The translations under genes and the position numbers were made by a program. From the NCBI RefSeq assembly GCF_006715305.1, contig NZ_VFMY01000001.1, positions 3,286,001 through 3,350,000 of the forward strand: a stretch of DNA of 64,000 nucleotides, in the 5' to 3' direction. Source of the stretch: Arthrobacter sp. SLBN-100 (GTDB taxonomy: Bacteria > Actinomycetota > Actinomycetes > Actinomycetales > Micrococcaceae). Below are positions 26,657 through 35,229 of this stretch, piece after piece. The notes beneath the pieces were generated by a model, which did no database searches, was not told the origin of the DNA, and worked only from the letters and a program-made list of their open reading frames with translations. How positions within the stretch are numbered: position 1 is the first letter of the stretch; each line of letters begins with the position of its first letter.

Positions 26657-29050
26657 ATGACCAGCAGCATGGGGCAGGACGAACTGGAACTTGTGGACCG
26701 CTGGTGGCGCGCCGCCAACTATCTCTCGGTGGGCCAGATCTACCTCCGCTCCAATCCGCTGCTGCGCGAACCGCTCAAGGCTGAGCACACCAAGTCGCGG
26801 CTGCTGGGTCACTGGGGCACCACGCCCGGGCTGAACTTCATCTACGCCCACCTGAACCGCATTATCCGCCGCGACTCCGCCGAGATGCTCTTTGTGGCCG
26901 GTCCCGGGCATGGCGGTCCCGCCGTCGTCGCGAACGCCTGGCTGGAAGGCACGTACTCCGAAATCTACGGCCACGTGGGCAACGACGAGGATGGCATGGC
27001 GGAGCTCTTCCGCCAGTTTTCCTACCCCGGCGGCATCCCCAGCCACGCCGCCCCGGAGAGCCCCGGCTCCATCAATGAGGGCGGTGAACTCGGGTACTCC
27101 CTCGCCCATGCCTACGGCTCGGTCCTCGACAATCCCCAGCTGGTGGCCGCCGTCGTGATCGGCGACGGCGAGGCGGAGACCGGGCCGCTGGCCGCCAGCT
27201 GGCACTCCCACAACTTCCTGGACCCGGCCACGGACGGAGCGGTGCTGCCTATCCTGCACCTGAACGGCTACAAAATCGCCAACCCCACAGTCCTGGCCCG
27301 CATGCCCGAAGCACAGCTGGAACAGCTCCTGCGCGGTTACGGCCACGAGCCCTACTTCGTGAACGTGAAGGATCCGGACAACACGGAGCAGGCCCACCGG
27401 GACTTCGCAGAGGCGTTGGAAAGCTGCATGACGGACATCCGTGCCATCCAGGACTCGCGGCGGGCGCCGGACAGCGGCGGCGAGCAGGCAGGCAATGGGG
27501 AAGCTGCGGAAGCCCCCCACTGGCCCATGATCGTCCTGCGCTCGCCGAAGGGCTGGACCGGGCCGCGCAAGGTGGACGGGCTGCAGGTTGAGGGGACATG
27601 GCGGAGCCACCAGGTGCCGCTCTCCGAAGTCCGCACCAACGGCGACCACCTGCGGCTCCTGGAAGAGTGGCTGCAGTCCTACCGCCCGGAGGAACTGTTC
27701 GACGGCGACGGCCGGCTCCGCCCCGACGTCGCCGAGGGTGCGCCCACGGGCGACTTCCGGATGAGCGCCACGCCCCACGCCAACGGCGGCCTGCTCCGGC
27801 GGGCCCTGAAGCTGCCTGCCTACCGTGATCACGCCGTGGAGGTTGCAAAAGCCGGGACCGAGCGCGTCAGCCCCATGATCACGCTCGGCTCCTGGATGCG
27901 GGACGTCGTGGCCCTCAATATGGAGAACTTCCGGCTGTTCGGCCCGGATGAGACGGCCTCGAACCGGCTCCAGAGCGTCTACGAGGTCACCGACAAGGTG
28001 TGGCAATACCGGATTGACGACGTCGACGAGCACCTTGCGCGTTCCGGCAGGGTGATGGAGGTGCTGAGTGAGCACCTGTGCCAGGGCTGGCTTGAGGGCT
28101 ACCTCCTGACCGGCCGGCACGGCGTCTTCAGCTGCTATGAGGCCTTCATCCATATCGTTGATTCGATGTTCAACCAGCATGCCAAATGGTTGAAGGTGCA
28201 CCGCAAGCTCCCGTGGCGCCAGCCTGTCGCCTCCCTGAACTACCTGCTGTCCTCGCACGTGTGGCAGCAGGACCATAACGGGTTTTCGCACCAGGACCCG
28301 GGGTTCATCGACCACGCCGTGAACAAAAAAGCGGAGGTCATCCGGGTGTACCTGCCGCCGGACGCCAACACCCTGCTGTCCGTTATGGAGCACTGCCTGG
28401 ACTCGACCGACTACGTGAACATCGTGGTCAGCGGGAAGCAGCCCTCACCCACCTGGCTGGGTCCGGCCGACGCCGCCACGCACTGCCAGCGGGGGCTGGG
28501 CATCTGGGGGTTCGCCGGGTCCGAGGTCCCCGGCGAGGAACCCGACGTCGTCCTGGCCTGCGCCGGCGACGTGCCCACGGTGGAGACGGTGGCCGCGGCG
28601 GAGCTGCTCAGCGAAGGCGCCCCGGGCCTGAAGGTCCGCGTGGTTAACGTGGTGGACCTGATGCGGCTGCAGGACGAGAGCGAACATCCGCACGGGCTTC
28701 CTGCACGGGACTTCGACGGCATCTTCACCACGGACAAGCCCATCATCTTCGCCTACCACGGTTACCCCGCGCTGATCCACCGGCTGGCCTACCGCCGCAG
28801 CAACCAGGAGGGCCTGCATGTGCGCGGCTACAAGGAGGAGGGAACCACTACCACCCCGTTCGACATGGCCATGCTGAACGGCATCGACCGGTTCCAGCTT
28901 GCCATCGACGCCATCGACCGGGTCCCCGGCCTGGCGGAGAAGCACTCGCTGCTGCGGCAGGAGCTCCAGGACCGGCAGATCCGCGCCCGGGAGCACACCC
29001 GCACGCACGGTGAGGATCCGGAGGAGATCCGCAACTGGAAACTCGGCTGA
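26657..29050 (+). CDS. xfp: Phosphoketolase (xylulose-5-phosphate/fructose-6-phosphate)
   Basis: The 797-residue thiamine diphosphate enzyme cleaves xylulose-5-phosphate (and often fructose-6-phosphate) to acetyl phosphate and an aldose phosphate. The N-terminal domain has [12 protein letters not shown] and the phosphate-binding [10 protein letters not shown]; the TPP/Mg motif is [17 protein letters not shown] followed by [11 protein letters not shown]. The C-terminal part keeps [15 protein letters not shown] and [18 protein letters not shown]. Length fits the family (about 790-825). ATG 26657 follows GAGGA with good spacing; a GTG at 26645 is a weaker alternative. The enzyme gives a carbon-saving route to acetyl phosphate. 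It ends four bases before the convergent DUF429 gene. Confidence 0.95.
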   Translation: MTSSMGQDELELVDRWWRAANYLSVGQIYLRSNPLLREPLKAEHTKSRLLGHWGTTPGLNFIYAHLNRIIRRDSAEMLFVAGPGHGGPAVVANAWLEGTYSEIYGHVGNDEDGMAELFRQFSYPGGIPSHAAPESPGSINEGGELGYSLAHAYGSVLDNPQLVAAVVIGDGEAETGPLAASWHSHNFLDPATDGAVLPILHLNGYKIANPTVLARMPEAQLEQLLRGYGHEPYFVNVKDPDNTEQAHRDFAEALESCMTDIRAIQDSRRAPDSGGEQAGNGEAAEAPHWPMIVLRSPKGWTGPRKVDGLQVEGTWRSHQVPLSEVRTNGDHLRLLEEWLQSYRPEELFDGDGRLRPDVAEGAPTGDFRMSATPHANGGLLRRALKLPAYRDHAVEVAKAGTERVSPMITLGSWMRDVVALNMENFRLFGPDETASNRLQSVYEVTDKVWQYRIDDVDEHLARSGRVMEVLSEHLCQGWLEGYLLTGRHGVFSCYEAFIHIVDSMFNQHAKWLKVHRKLPWRQPVASLNYLLSSHVWQQDHNGFSHQDPGFIDHAVNKKAEVIRVYLPPDANTLLSVMEHCLDSTDYVNIVVSGKQPSPTWLGPADAATHCQRGLGIWGFAGSEVPGEEPDVVLACAGDVPTVETVAAAELLSEGAPGLKVRVVNVVDLMRLQDESEHPHGLPARDFDGIFTTDKPIIFAYHGYPALIHRLAYRRSNQEGLHVRGYKEEGTTTTPFDMAMLNGIDRFQLAIDAIDRVPGLAEKHSLLRQELQDRQIRAREHTRTHGEDPEEIRNWKLG

Positions 29051-29054
29051 CCCC

Positions 29055-29813
29055 TCACTCCTGGTCCGGCAGTCCGTCGAGGCCACCGGCGGGCAGATGG
29101 ATCCACCCTTCTTTGCGGGCGGCTGCGGCGTGATCATTGTCAGGCGGCAGGGTCAGCCCGACGGCGGCTGCACGGGCGGTGAGGGCAGCGACGACGGCGT
29201 CAAACAGGTCGTCCGAGCCGGCCAGCCGGTCCTCGTTGCCAGCTAAGTCCAGCCACGGCGCCTGCTCCCGCAGGCTTCCAAGCAGCACCGACAGGCGTTC
29301 GGCTTCGGTGGTGCCGCGTCCTTTGTAGCCGCGGGCAGCCAGGCCCCAGAGCTTGAGTGACGCAGCGGGGTAGACCTCGGCCAGCTTGCCGGAGCCGTCC
29401 CGCGGCTGGGGGCCGTGGAGTGCTGCGATCTTTGCCTGGATGACCGCGCAGCGCATGGCCGGGTGCGCGAGCCGGTCTGCCGAGACACTGAGGGGAATCA
29501 GGCCGGTCCGCTCGGTGACGAACCGGTCCGTGTCCCGGTATGCCAGCAGGCGCCGGCCCGCGATGCCGTCGTATGCCAGGACCGGGCCGGCGTCGAAGTT
29601 CAGGTGTCCGGTGAGGAACGGGACCAGCGCCTGCGGCCAGCCGACGGGGCAATCAATGCCCGTCATATCCGTGGCGCCAAAGAGGTCCACGATGTCCTGG
29701 TCAGCCACGTTGAGGGTGAGGTGTATCAGCCGCGCGGAGCCCTGCTCCCACTCTATGACCGCGACGGCTGTCTTTTTGGGGGCCGCGGCAAGGTCCACCC
29801 CGAGCGTTCTCAC
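29055..29813 (-). CDS. DUF429 protein (predicted RNase H-like fold)
   Basis: The 252-residue protein begins RTLGVDLAAAPKKTAVAVIEW, the first hairpin of an RNase H-like/actin-like fold, and contains TGIDCPVGWP and EVYPAASLKLWG with the conserved acidic residues of DUF429. An acidic GSDDLFDAVVAALTARAAA helix lies near the end. The biochemical role of the family is unknown; the acidic residues would suit a metal-dependent nuclease. ATG 29813 starts at a typical position. It is convergent with xfp and followed on the same strand direction by the esterase gene upstream. Confidence 0.78.
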   Translation of the reverse strand: MRTLGVDLAAAPKKTAVAVIEWEQGSARLIHLTLNVADQDIVDLFGATDMTGIDCPVGWPQALVPFLTGHLNFDAGPVLAYDGIAGRRLLAYRDTDRFVTERTGLIPLSVSADRLAHPAMRCAVIQAKIAALHGPQPRDGSGKLAEVYPAASLKLWGLAARGYKGRGTTEAERLSVLLGSLREQAPWLDLAGNEDRLAGSDDLFDAVVAALTARAAAVGLTLPPDNDHAAAARKEGWIHLPAGGLDGLPDQE

Positions 29814-29824
29814 GTGACCAGACT

Positions 29825-31204
29825 TTACCTCTGGCTGCCCTGGGCCGCCCCGGCAACCTGACGGGCGTCAGCCCATTGGTGCTCCGCCCTGTACGCCAGC
29901 GCGCCCGGGATCCCGCCCTTCTTGCGGAGGGAGTCTCCCCGGGCGAAAGCTGCCCACAAGGCCCGCACCTGCCGCCCGACGTCGTCCACGTCCTGCCAGC
30001 CGGCGCCGGCGATCAGTCCGACACCGTCCCACGTGTTCCGGTTCCCGAAGAGGAGCGGGAGGTCGACGGTGTGGGCAGCACCGAAAATGTTGCCGGGTGC
30101 ATGCCAGCTCAGTACGTACCGGTGGGCTTTTCCGCCCGCCCTGGCATGGCGCCGGGCGAATTTTCGCGCCGCCCTGCCGTAGACGGTCTCGGTGACCACC
30201 CAGTCAATGGCCCTGATGGCGGGGGTCCCCAGCAGCGGAATCCGGGCCAGCCGCTTCAGGTACGGGCTGCGCGGCAGGAACAGCCGCGCCTCCTCGGACG
30301 TGTGCCCGATCAGGACCTCTATGCCCGGTGCGGAACGGTCCCACGCGGCCTCGATGCCTGATTCCTCCGGCAGCGGCGCGTGCCCGTATTGGGTGCCGAA
30401 AGGCATGGCGGCCAGCATGCCGAACTTCCGGGCCACCTGCGCCACGTGGTCCTCCCGCTCCACGACCTCCATGGCCGGAGTGTCTTCAGTAACCGCCTCG
30501 GCCGCGATGCCCATCGCATGGTTCATTTTTGCCCTGCCGCGGGATATGCCCAGCGGGGCACTTTGGATGATGGCCCGCTGGAACAGCCGGGGTGCATCAG
30601 GGGTGGCCATGAGGTGGGCGATGGCATCGCCGCCGGCGGACTGCCCAAAGGCTGTCACACAGCCCGGATCGCCGCCGAATGCCGCAACGTTCCGCTGCAC
30701 CCAGCGGAAGGCCTCGAGCTGGTCCAGCAGGCCCAGGTTGCCCGGGCGGCCCGACCGCGTGGCCAGGAAGCCGAACAGCCCCAGCCGGTAGGTCACCGAA
30801 ACCACCACCACCCGGTTTTCGGCCACGAGCGCCGCCGGGTCGAAGATGGCCAGGTCGCCGGAGCCGGTGGTGTAGGAACCGCCGTGGATCCAGACCATCA
30901 CCGGCAGCCGCTCACCTGCAGCAAGATCGGCGGGCATGGTGACGGAGAGGTTCTGGCAGTCCTCGCTGCCCGGAAGCTCCCCGTAGCGGGTGCCCAGGAC
31001 GTCGTCGAGGAACGGCACCGGCCCCTGCGGGCAAGCGGGGGCGGGGGAGCTTGCCGCAAACGGTTGGGTCCAGTCCGCGGCAGGTACGGGAGGCTGGAAA
31101 CGCGCCGCCTTGGCGTAAGGAATTCCGGTGGCCCGGACGACGTCCCCGTCGCACCAGCCGGTAACAGGACCGCAAGGCGGGTTAAAAGCAGGCTGCAAAC
31201 TCAC
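29825..31204 (-). CDS. Type B carboxylesterase
   Basis: This 459-residue alpha/beta hydrolase has the carboxylesterase type B layout: oxyanion hole HGGS at 107-110, nucleophile elbow GQSAGG at 187-192 (Ser189), and EDCQNLSVTMP, the second family signature, at 81-91. The catalytic acid and His lie in the C-terminal half (GHTSEEARLF; AAHTVDLPLLFG). It has no signal peptide and is probably cytoplasmic. GTG 31204 has an AAGGTGAAGG ribosome site. It ends 11 bases before the DUF429 start, so the two may be co-transcribed. The ester substrate is not known. Confidence 0.86.
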   Translation of the reverse strand: MSLQPAFNPPCGPVTGWCDGDVVRATGIPYAKAARFQPPVPAADWTQPFAASSPAPACPQGPVPFLDDVLGTRYGELPGSEDCQNLSVTMPADLAAGERLPVMVWIHGGSYTTGSGDLAIFDPAALVAENRVVVVSVTYRLGLFGFLATRSGRPGNLGLLDQLEAFRWVQRNVAAFGGDPGCVTAFGQSAGGDAIAHLMATPDAPRLFQRAIIQSAPLGISRGRAKMNHAMGIAAEAVTEDTPAMEVVEREDHVAQVARKFGMLAAMPFGTQYGHAPLPEESGIEAAWDRSAPGIEVLIGHTSEEARLFLPRSPYLKRLARIPLLGTPAIRAIDWVVTETVYGRAARKFARRHARAGGKAHRYVLSWHAPGNIFGAAHTVDLPLLFGNRNTWDGVGLIAGAGWQDVDDVGRQVRALWAAFARGDSLRKKGGIPGALAYRAEHQWADARQVAGAAQGSQR

Positions 31205-31219
31205 CCTTCACCTTAACCA

Positions 31220-31282
31220 CAACGCGGGGTCGCTTCCGGCCCAATCCGGCGGCCGGAATGGGCGGGAAGTGACCCCGCGTTG
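31220..31282 (-). terminator. Long hairpin after ppa
   Basis: Eighteen-base arms (31220-31237 and 31265-31282, CAACGCGGGGTC...) pair with a single wobble, and an inner pair of GCCCAATCCGGC-type arms extends the stem with one mismatch. It lies between the ppa stop and the esterase start and should separate the two transcripts. Confidence 0.55.
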
Positions 31283-31290
31283 CTGTTATG

Positions 31291-31779
31291 TCAGTGGCCG
31301 GTGGGCACGTAGCGCTTGATGGAGGCTTCCAGCTCGGCTTCGGCGGCGGCGCGGTCGCCCCAGCCCTCGGCCTTGACCCACTTGCCCGGCTCCAGGTCCT
31401 TGTAGCGGGTGAAGAAGTGCTCGATCTCCTTGATCAGGAACTCGTTGACGTCGCTGACTTCCTGGATGTGGTCAAAGCGGGCATCCACGGGAACGCAGAG
31501 GACCTTAGCGTCTCCGCCGCCGTCGTCAGTCATGTTGAAAACGCCGATGGGGCGGGACTCAACAATCACGCCGGGGTGCAGGTCGAAGTCCTGCAGGAGC
31601 ACCAGCGCGTCCAACGGGTCGCCGTCCTCGCCGAGGGTGTTCTCGAAGTATCCGTAGTGCGTGGGGTACTGCATGGAGGTGAAGAGGACGCGGTCCAGGC
31701 GGACGCGGCCGGTCTCGTGGTCAACTTCGTACTTGACGCGCGATCCCTTGGGGATCTCGATGGTCACGTCATGCTTCAT
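31291..31779 (-). CDS. ppa: Inorganic pyrophosphatase (family I)
   Basis: The 162-residue enzyme hydrolyses pyrophosphate and drives biosynthetic reactions. It has the family I metal-binding motif DGDPLDALV with Asp52, Asp54 and Asp57, preceded by YPTHYGYF, and the KVLCVP and [18 protein letters not shown] segments. ATG 31779 has a perfect GAGGAG ribosome site; upstream in-frame sequence is leader. It is divergent from dacB. Confidence 0.95.
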   Translation of the reverse strand: MKHDVTIEIPKGSRVKYEVDHETGRVRLDRVLFTSMQYPTHYGYFENTLGEDGDPLDALVLLQDFDLHPGVIVESRPIGVFNMTDDGGGDAKVLCVPVDARFDHIQEVSDVNEFLIKEIEHFFTRYKDLEPGKWVKAEGWGDRAAAEAELEASIKRYVPTGH

Positions 31780-31816
31780 GGAATGCTCCTCGGCAATTGC
31801 AGGGGGTTCGCGGCAC

Positions 31817-31844
31817 ACTTTACGGCCCACTAAAGGGAGTGTCC
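31817..31844 (-). promoter_or_regulatory. Candidate ppa promoter
   Basis: On the minus strand a GGACAC hexamer (plus 31839-31844) and a TAAAGT hexamer (plus 31817-31822) are 16 bases apart, 38 bases before the ppa start. They fit a vegetative-type promoter with a weak -35. Confidence 0.4.
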
Positions 31845-31933
31845 GTGCCGCCGACTACTATTGAGGATATAGCGAGAGGCCCTGGAATCAGGAACTTGTG
31901 GGGACATTTCAGGACTTGAGGACCAGCACCAGC

Positions 31934-33448
31934 ATGACCAAACCAACTGCCGCGGAACCATGGCCTGACCGTGCCCGCCACGGTCTCCGCGGCGCGGTCG
32001 CGGCCCTGAAACGGTGCTGGCCTTCCGTTGTGCTGGCGGCCCTCCTGGTGGTCCTCATCGTCCCCGGGGCCCTGCTGGTTGCCCCCGGCTTCCTGGGGCC
32101 GGAGGCTCCTGCCCCCGCTCCGCCAGCGCCGGAATGGCAGCAGGCTCCCGCCACACTGTCACCCGCACGCGGACTTGCACCGCTGGATCCCTCAGCGAAC
32201 CTCCCGCTCGCGTCCAATGTCACTGCCCAGGTGGAGCCGCTGTTGAAGGCCGACGGCGGCGGGAGCTTTACGGGGCTGGTGCAGGATGGGCTGACCGGGC
32301 AGGTCCTCTTTGACCGCGGCGGTTCCGAGAGCAGGGTGCCGGCCTCGAACATGAAGCTGCTGACGGCGGTGGCGGCGCTCCGCTCCCTCGGTCCGGAGCA
32401 TCGCTTCACCACCTCGGTGGTGGAAGGTCCGGAAGCCGGGCAGGTGGTGCTGGTGGGCGGCGGCGACGTCCTCCTCGGAGCCGGGGAGTCGAACGGAGGC
32501 CAGGTGATGGGCCACGCCGGCCTGGCGACGCTGGCTGCCCGGACTGTGGAGACGCTGAAGGCTGCGGGCACCGCCGGTGAGCTTAAAGTGCTGGTGGACG
32601 ATTCTATCTTCGCCGGCCCTGCCCTTAACCCGGCGTGGGAGAGCGGGGATGTGGCTGCCGGGGAAGTGGCGCCCGTGTATCCCTTGGCCATGAACTCGGC
32701 CCGCTACGATCCCGCCGTCACCACCGGCCCGCGTCCGCAGGATGCGGCAACCACGGCGGCGGAGGAATTCGCGGCCCGGCTGCGGACGGCAGGCGAAGCC
32801 GCGGGGCTGGCCGTGGCGGCCGCCGTCGAACGTTCACCCCGCTCCACGCAGTCAGGCGGTGAGGAATCCCCGGAGCCGGCAGTCCTGGCTGAGGCGCAGT
32901 CGGCAACGGTGGGCGAGCAGGTGGACCTCATGCTGCAGGCCTCGGACAACTACCTTGCGGAAGTGTTGGGACGGATGGCATCGGTAGCGGCAGGCGGACC
33001 GGGCAGCAACGATGGCGCCACGGCCGCTGTCCGCGCGCAGCTCACCGAAGCCGGAATTTCCGTCGACGGCATCAAACTTGTGGATGTGTGCGGCCTGGCT
33101 ATGGACAACCGGGTCTCAGCCCGCCAGTTCTCCGAGGTGGTGCGGGCCATCGCTGCAGGCCCGGACAGCCGGTTGCGCGCCGCACTGGACGGCTTCCCCG
33201 TGGCCGGCCTCACCGGCACGCTGGACGCTCGTTACGGCGAAGACTCAACAGCCCGGGGTGCAGGCCTGGTCAGGGCCAAGACCGGCACCCTGAACACGGT
33301 GCTGGCGCTCAGCGGTTACGTGGTGGACTCTGACGGCCGCCTCCTGGTCTTCTCCTTCATCGGCAACGGCCTCACGCCGGGCGCCGCCGGCAACAAGGTG
33401 GCATTGGACCGGGCTGCCACGGCGCTCGCCGCCTGCGGCTGCCGGTAG
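31934..33448 (+). CDS. dacB: D-alanyl-D-alanine carboxypeptidase/endopeptidase (PBP4 type)
   Basis: The 504-residue protein has an N-terminal membrane anchor (about residues 29-51, VVLAALLVVLIVPGALLVAP) and a class C penicillin-binding domain. The active-site SxxK is SNMK at 138-141, the SxN is SDN in LQASDNYLAE, and the KTG is in VRAKTGTLNTV. It acts outside the membrane on peptidoglycan stem peptides. A Pro/Ala-rich stretch follows the anchor. ATG 31934 is chosen; an in-frame GTG at 31898 with an AGGAA ribosome site would add 12 residues and is a real alternative. Confidence 0.88.
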   Translation: MTKPTAAEPWPDRARHGLRGAVAALKRCWPSVVLAALLVVLIVPGALLVAPGFLGPEAPAPAPPAPEWQQAPATLSPARGLAPLDPSANLPLASNVTAQVEPLLKADGGGSFTGLVQDGLTGQVLFDRGGSESRVPASNMKLLTAVAALRSLGPEHRFTTSVVEGPEAGQVVLVGGGDVLLGAGESNGGQVMGHAGLATLAARTVETLKAAGTAGELKVLVDDSIFAGPALNPAWESGDVAAGEVAPVYPLAMNSARYDPAVTTGPRPQDAATTAAEEFAARLRTAGEAAGLAVAAAVERSPRSTQSGGEESPEPAVLAEAQSATVGEQVDLMLQASDNYLAEVLGRMASVAAGGPGSNDGATAAVRAQLTEAGISVDGIKLVDVCGLAMDNRVSARQFSEVVRAIAAGPDSRLRAALDGFPVAGLTGTLDARYGEDSTARGAGLVRAKTGTLNTVLALSGYVVDSDGRLLVFSFIGNGLTPGAAGNKVALDRAATALAACGCR

Positions 33449-33591
33449 CGGTGGTTTTGGTGCTGCCGCTGGTGCTCTTCCCGGCTGGTGCTGTACCGCC
33501 GCTAGGACTCCCGGCATGCCGGCTCGACCGCCTGCAGGTCTGGTGCGGCGGTACTGACGGATTGAACCCTTGACGGCTGCGTTGCAGGTCC

Positions 33592-33654
33592 GGCGGCAAC
33601 AGCGGCGGTAGCAGTGGCGGTGGCAGCGGCGGTGGCAGCGGCGGTGGCAGTGGT
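33592..33654. repeat. Twelve-base GGCAGCGGCGGT tandem repeat
   Basis: About five imperfect units of GGCAGCGGCGGT with single-base changes (AGT for AGC) occur in tandem between genes. It would encode Gly-Ser on the plus strand, but no credible gene contains it. Confidence 0.55.
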
Positions 33655-33718
33655 GCCCGGCAGGGCAGCCATCACGACGGCGGCCGCGAAAGCCTGCGGT
33701 GGGTGAGGGCGGTTCTGC

Positions 33719-33756
33719 CCCGCATGAGCGGTGCCGGCCAGCACCGCTCATGCGGG
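33719..33756. terminator. Perfect 16-base hairpin downstream of dacB
   Basis: Arms CCCGCATGAGCGGTGC (33719-33734) and its exact complement (33741-33756) surround a six-base loop. No T-run follows. It is the strongest structure between dacB and the next gene and may end dacB transcription or protect its 3' end. Confidence 0.5.
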
Positions 33757-33898
33757 CCCGGGCAGTCCAAGCGGGCTGGAAATTCGGCAGTTTGGGTTCG
33801 GCTTTTGCGTTCCTGTGAGCCGGCTGTCGGTGTTGGAGGCTGCGCGGTGGTTCGCCGGTCAGCGAACTTAAGGACTATCCACAGCCTGCTGTGTTCTG

Positions 33899-35041
33899 AT
33901 GGGACCTATGGAGTCCACTGCAGGTGAGTCGTCAGCACAAACGTTGTCCAGCCAGGCCTCGTCCCTGATCAACTGGGACCTTGCCGCCTCCACGGCCGCG
34001 CGGTTGGCTCCCGCCGGGCCGGTCTTGAACCATGGCGCTATCGGTGACGCCGTGGAGAGCCTGCGCAGCCTCGCCGACGCCTCGGTGGAGCATGTCCACG
34101 AGATCACGGGGCTGGAAGCGGCACGGAATCTCCGGGATTCCACCGTGCTGGTGGTGGACCGCGCCTCCTGGGCCAAGGCCAACACCCAAAGCTTCGCCGT
34201 GATGCTGAAGCCCGCCATGGAAAAGATGCTCGAAAGCAGGCGCGGTTCGTTGAGCCCGGGGGCCGCGAGTGTCAGCGGCGCCATCACCGGCAGCCAGCTG
34301 GGTGCTGTCCTGGCCTTCCTGTCCAGCAAGGTCCTTGGCCAGTACGATCCGTTCGCGGCGCTCGCGGAGGGTTCCAGCGCGCCGTCGGGTGGACGCCTGC
34401 TCCTGGTTGCCCCCAACATTGTTGCCGTCGAGCGGGAACTGAACGTCACCCCGGAGGATTTCCGCCTCTGGGTCTGTCTGCACGAACAGACCCATCGGGT
34501 CCAGTTCGCTGCGGCGCCCTGGCTGCGGCACCACATGCTGCAGCAGATTGACGAGCTCAGCGGGCACCTGCTGGGCAATGTCGATTCGCTGATGGAGCGT
34601 GCCACCGCCGCCGCCCGCTCGCTGAAGGACCGCTCGGCGAACGGAAATACGCCCGGGCGCGGCGCCATCCTCGACCTGCTGCAGGATCCCGAGGAGAAAG
34701 CCGCCATCTCACACCTCACCGCCGTGATGAGCCTCCTCGAAGGCCACGCCAACGTGGTGATGGACGCCGTGGACGCCAGCATTGTGCCGTCGGTGAAGAC
34801 CATCCGGCAGCGGTTCAACGATCGCGGCAAGGACCGCGGCGTCATCGAAAAGTTCATTCGCAGCCTCTTGGGCCTGGACGCCAAAATGCGCCAGTACTCC
34901 GACGGCGCGCGGTTCGTGCGTGCCGTGGTGGATGTCGCGGGAATGGAAGGCTTCAACCGGGTGTGGGAGTCGGCGGACCACCTGCCTACCGAGCCCGAAA
35001 TCCACGATGCCAAACTGTGGCTTGAGCGGATGGGGCTCTGA
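33899..35041 (+). CDS. Zinc-dependent metallopeptidase (DUF2342 family)
   Basis: The 380-residue protein belongs to the actinobacterial DUF2342 family, sometimes named coenzyme F420 biosynthesis-associated. The zinc motif is HEQTH at residues 195-199 within LWVCLHEQTHRVQF, and the downstream EGHANVVMDAVD supplies the third ligand. No signal peptide is seen, so it is likely cytoplasmic. ATG 33899 has no ribosome site, and a second in-frame ATG at 33908 is nearly as good. It is followed at once by tilS, which is the usual order in this group. Confidence 0.83.
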   Translation: MGPMESTAGESSAQTLSSQASSLINWDLAASTAARLAPAGPVLNHGAIGDAVESLRSLADASVEHVHEITGLEAARNLRDSTVLVVDRASWAKANTQSFAVMLKPAMEKMLESRRGSLSPGAASVSGAITGSQLGAVLAFLSSKVLGQYDPFAALAEGSSAPSGGRLLLVAPNIVAVERELNVTPEDFRLWVCLHEQTHRVQFAAAPWLRHHMLQQIDELSGHLLGNVDSLMERATAAARSLKDRSANGNTPGRGAILDLLQDPEEKAAISHLTAVMSLLEGHANVVMDAVDASIVPSVKTIRQRFNDRGKDRGVIEKFIRSLLGLDAKMRQYSDGARFVRAVVDVAGMEGFNRVWESADHLPTEPEIHDAKLWLERMGL

Positions 35042-35058
35042 TTAACACCGTTCCCCAA

Positions 35059-35202
35059 CGCAGCCAGCCAGCCCAGCGCAGCCAGCCCGCACTGCCGAGC
35101 GAACCAGTCCAGCCCAGCCAGCCAGCCCTGCCCAGCGAACCAGTCCAACGCAGCCAGCCAGCCCGGCCCAGCGAGCCAGCCCAGCCCAGCGAGCCGGTCC
35201 AG
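35059..35202. repeat. Eight 18-base tandem units in frame with tilS
   Basis: Eight consecutive 18-base units encode hexapeptides of the form (P/R)S(Q/E)P(A/V)x, for example RSQPAQ, PSEPVQ and RSQPAR. They are in the tilS frame, which is open from base 35026 without any ATG, GTG or TTG before 35230. A partial ninth unit follows. The array begins 18 bases after the metallopeptidase stop. Confidence 0.75.
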
Positions 35203-35229
35203 CGCAGCGGACGACGACGGCCCGGCCGT

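Larger units (their letters stand above)
33449..33898. other. Non-coding gap with Gly-codon-like repeat and hairpin
   Basis: This 450-base region between dacB and the metallopeptidase holds a GGCAGCGGCGGT-type 12-base tandem repeat (about 33592-33654) and a perfect hairpin at 33719-33756. Small frames on both strands lack ribosome sites and have compositions dictated by the repeat. The right end must contain the promoter of the metallopeptidase gene. Confidence 0.5.

Noticed and set aside
33502..33744. An 80-residue minus-strand frame rich in Ala and Thr
   Set aside because: Its composition is dictated by the 12-base repeat and there is no ribosome site or family resemblance.
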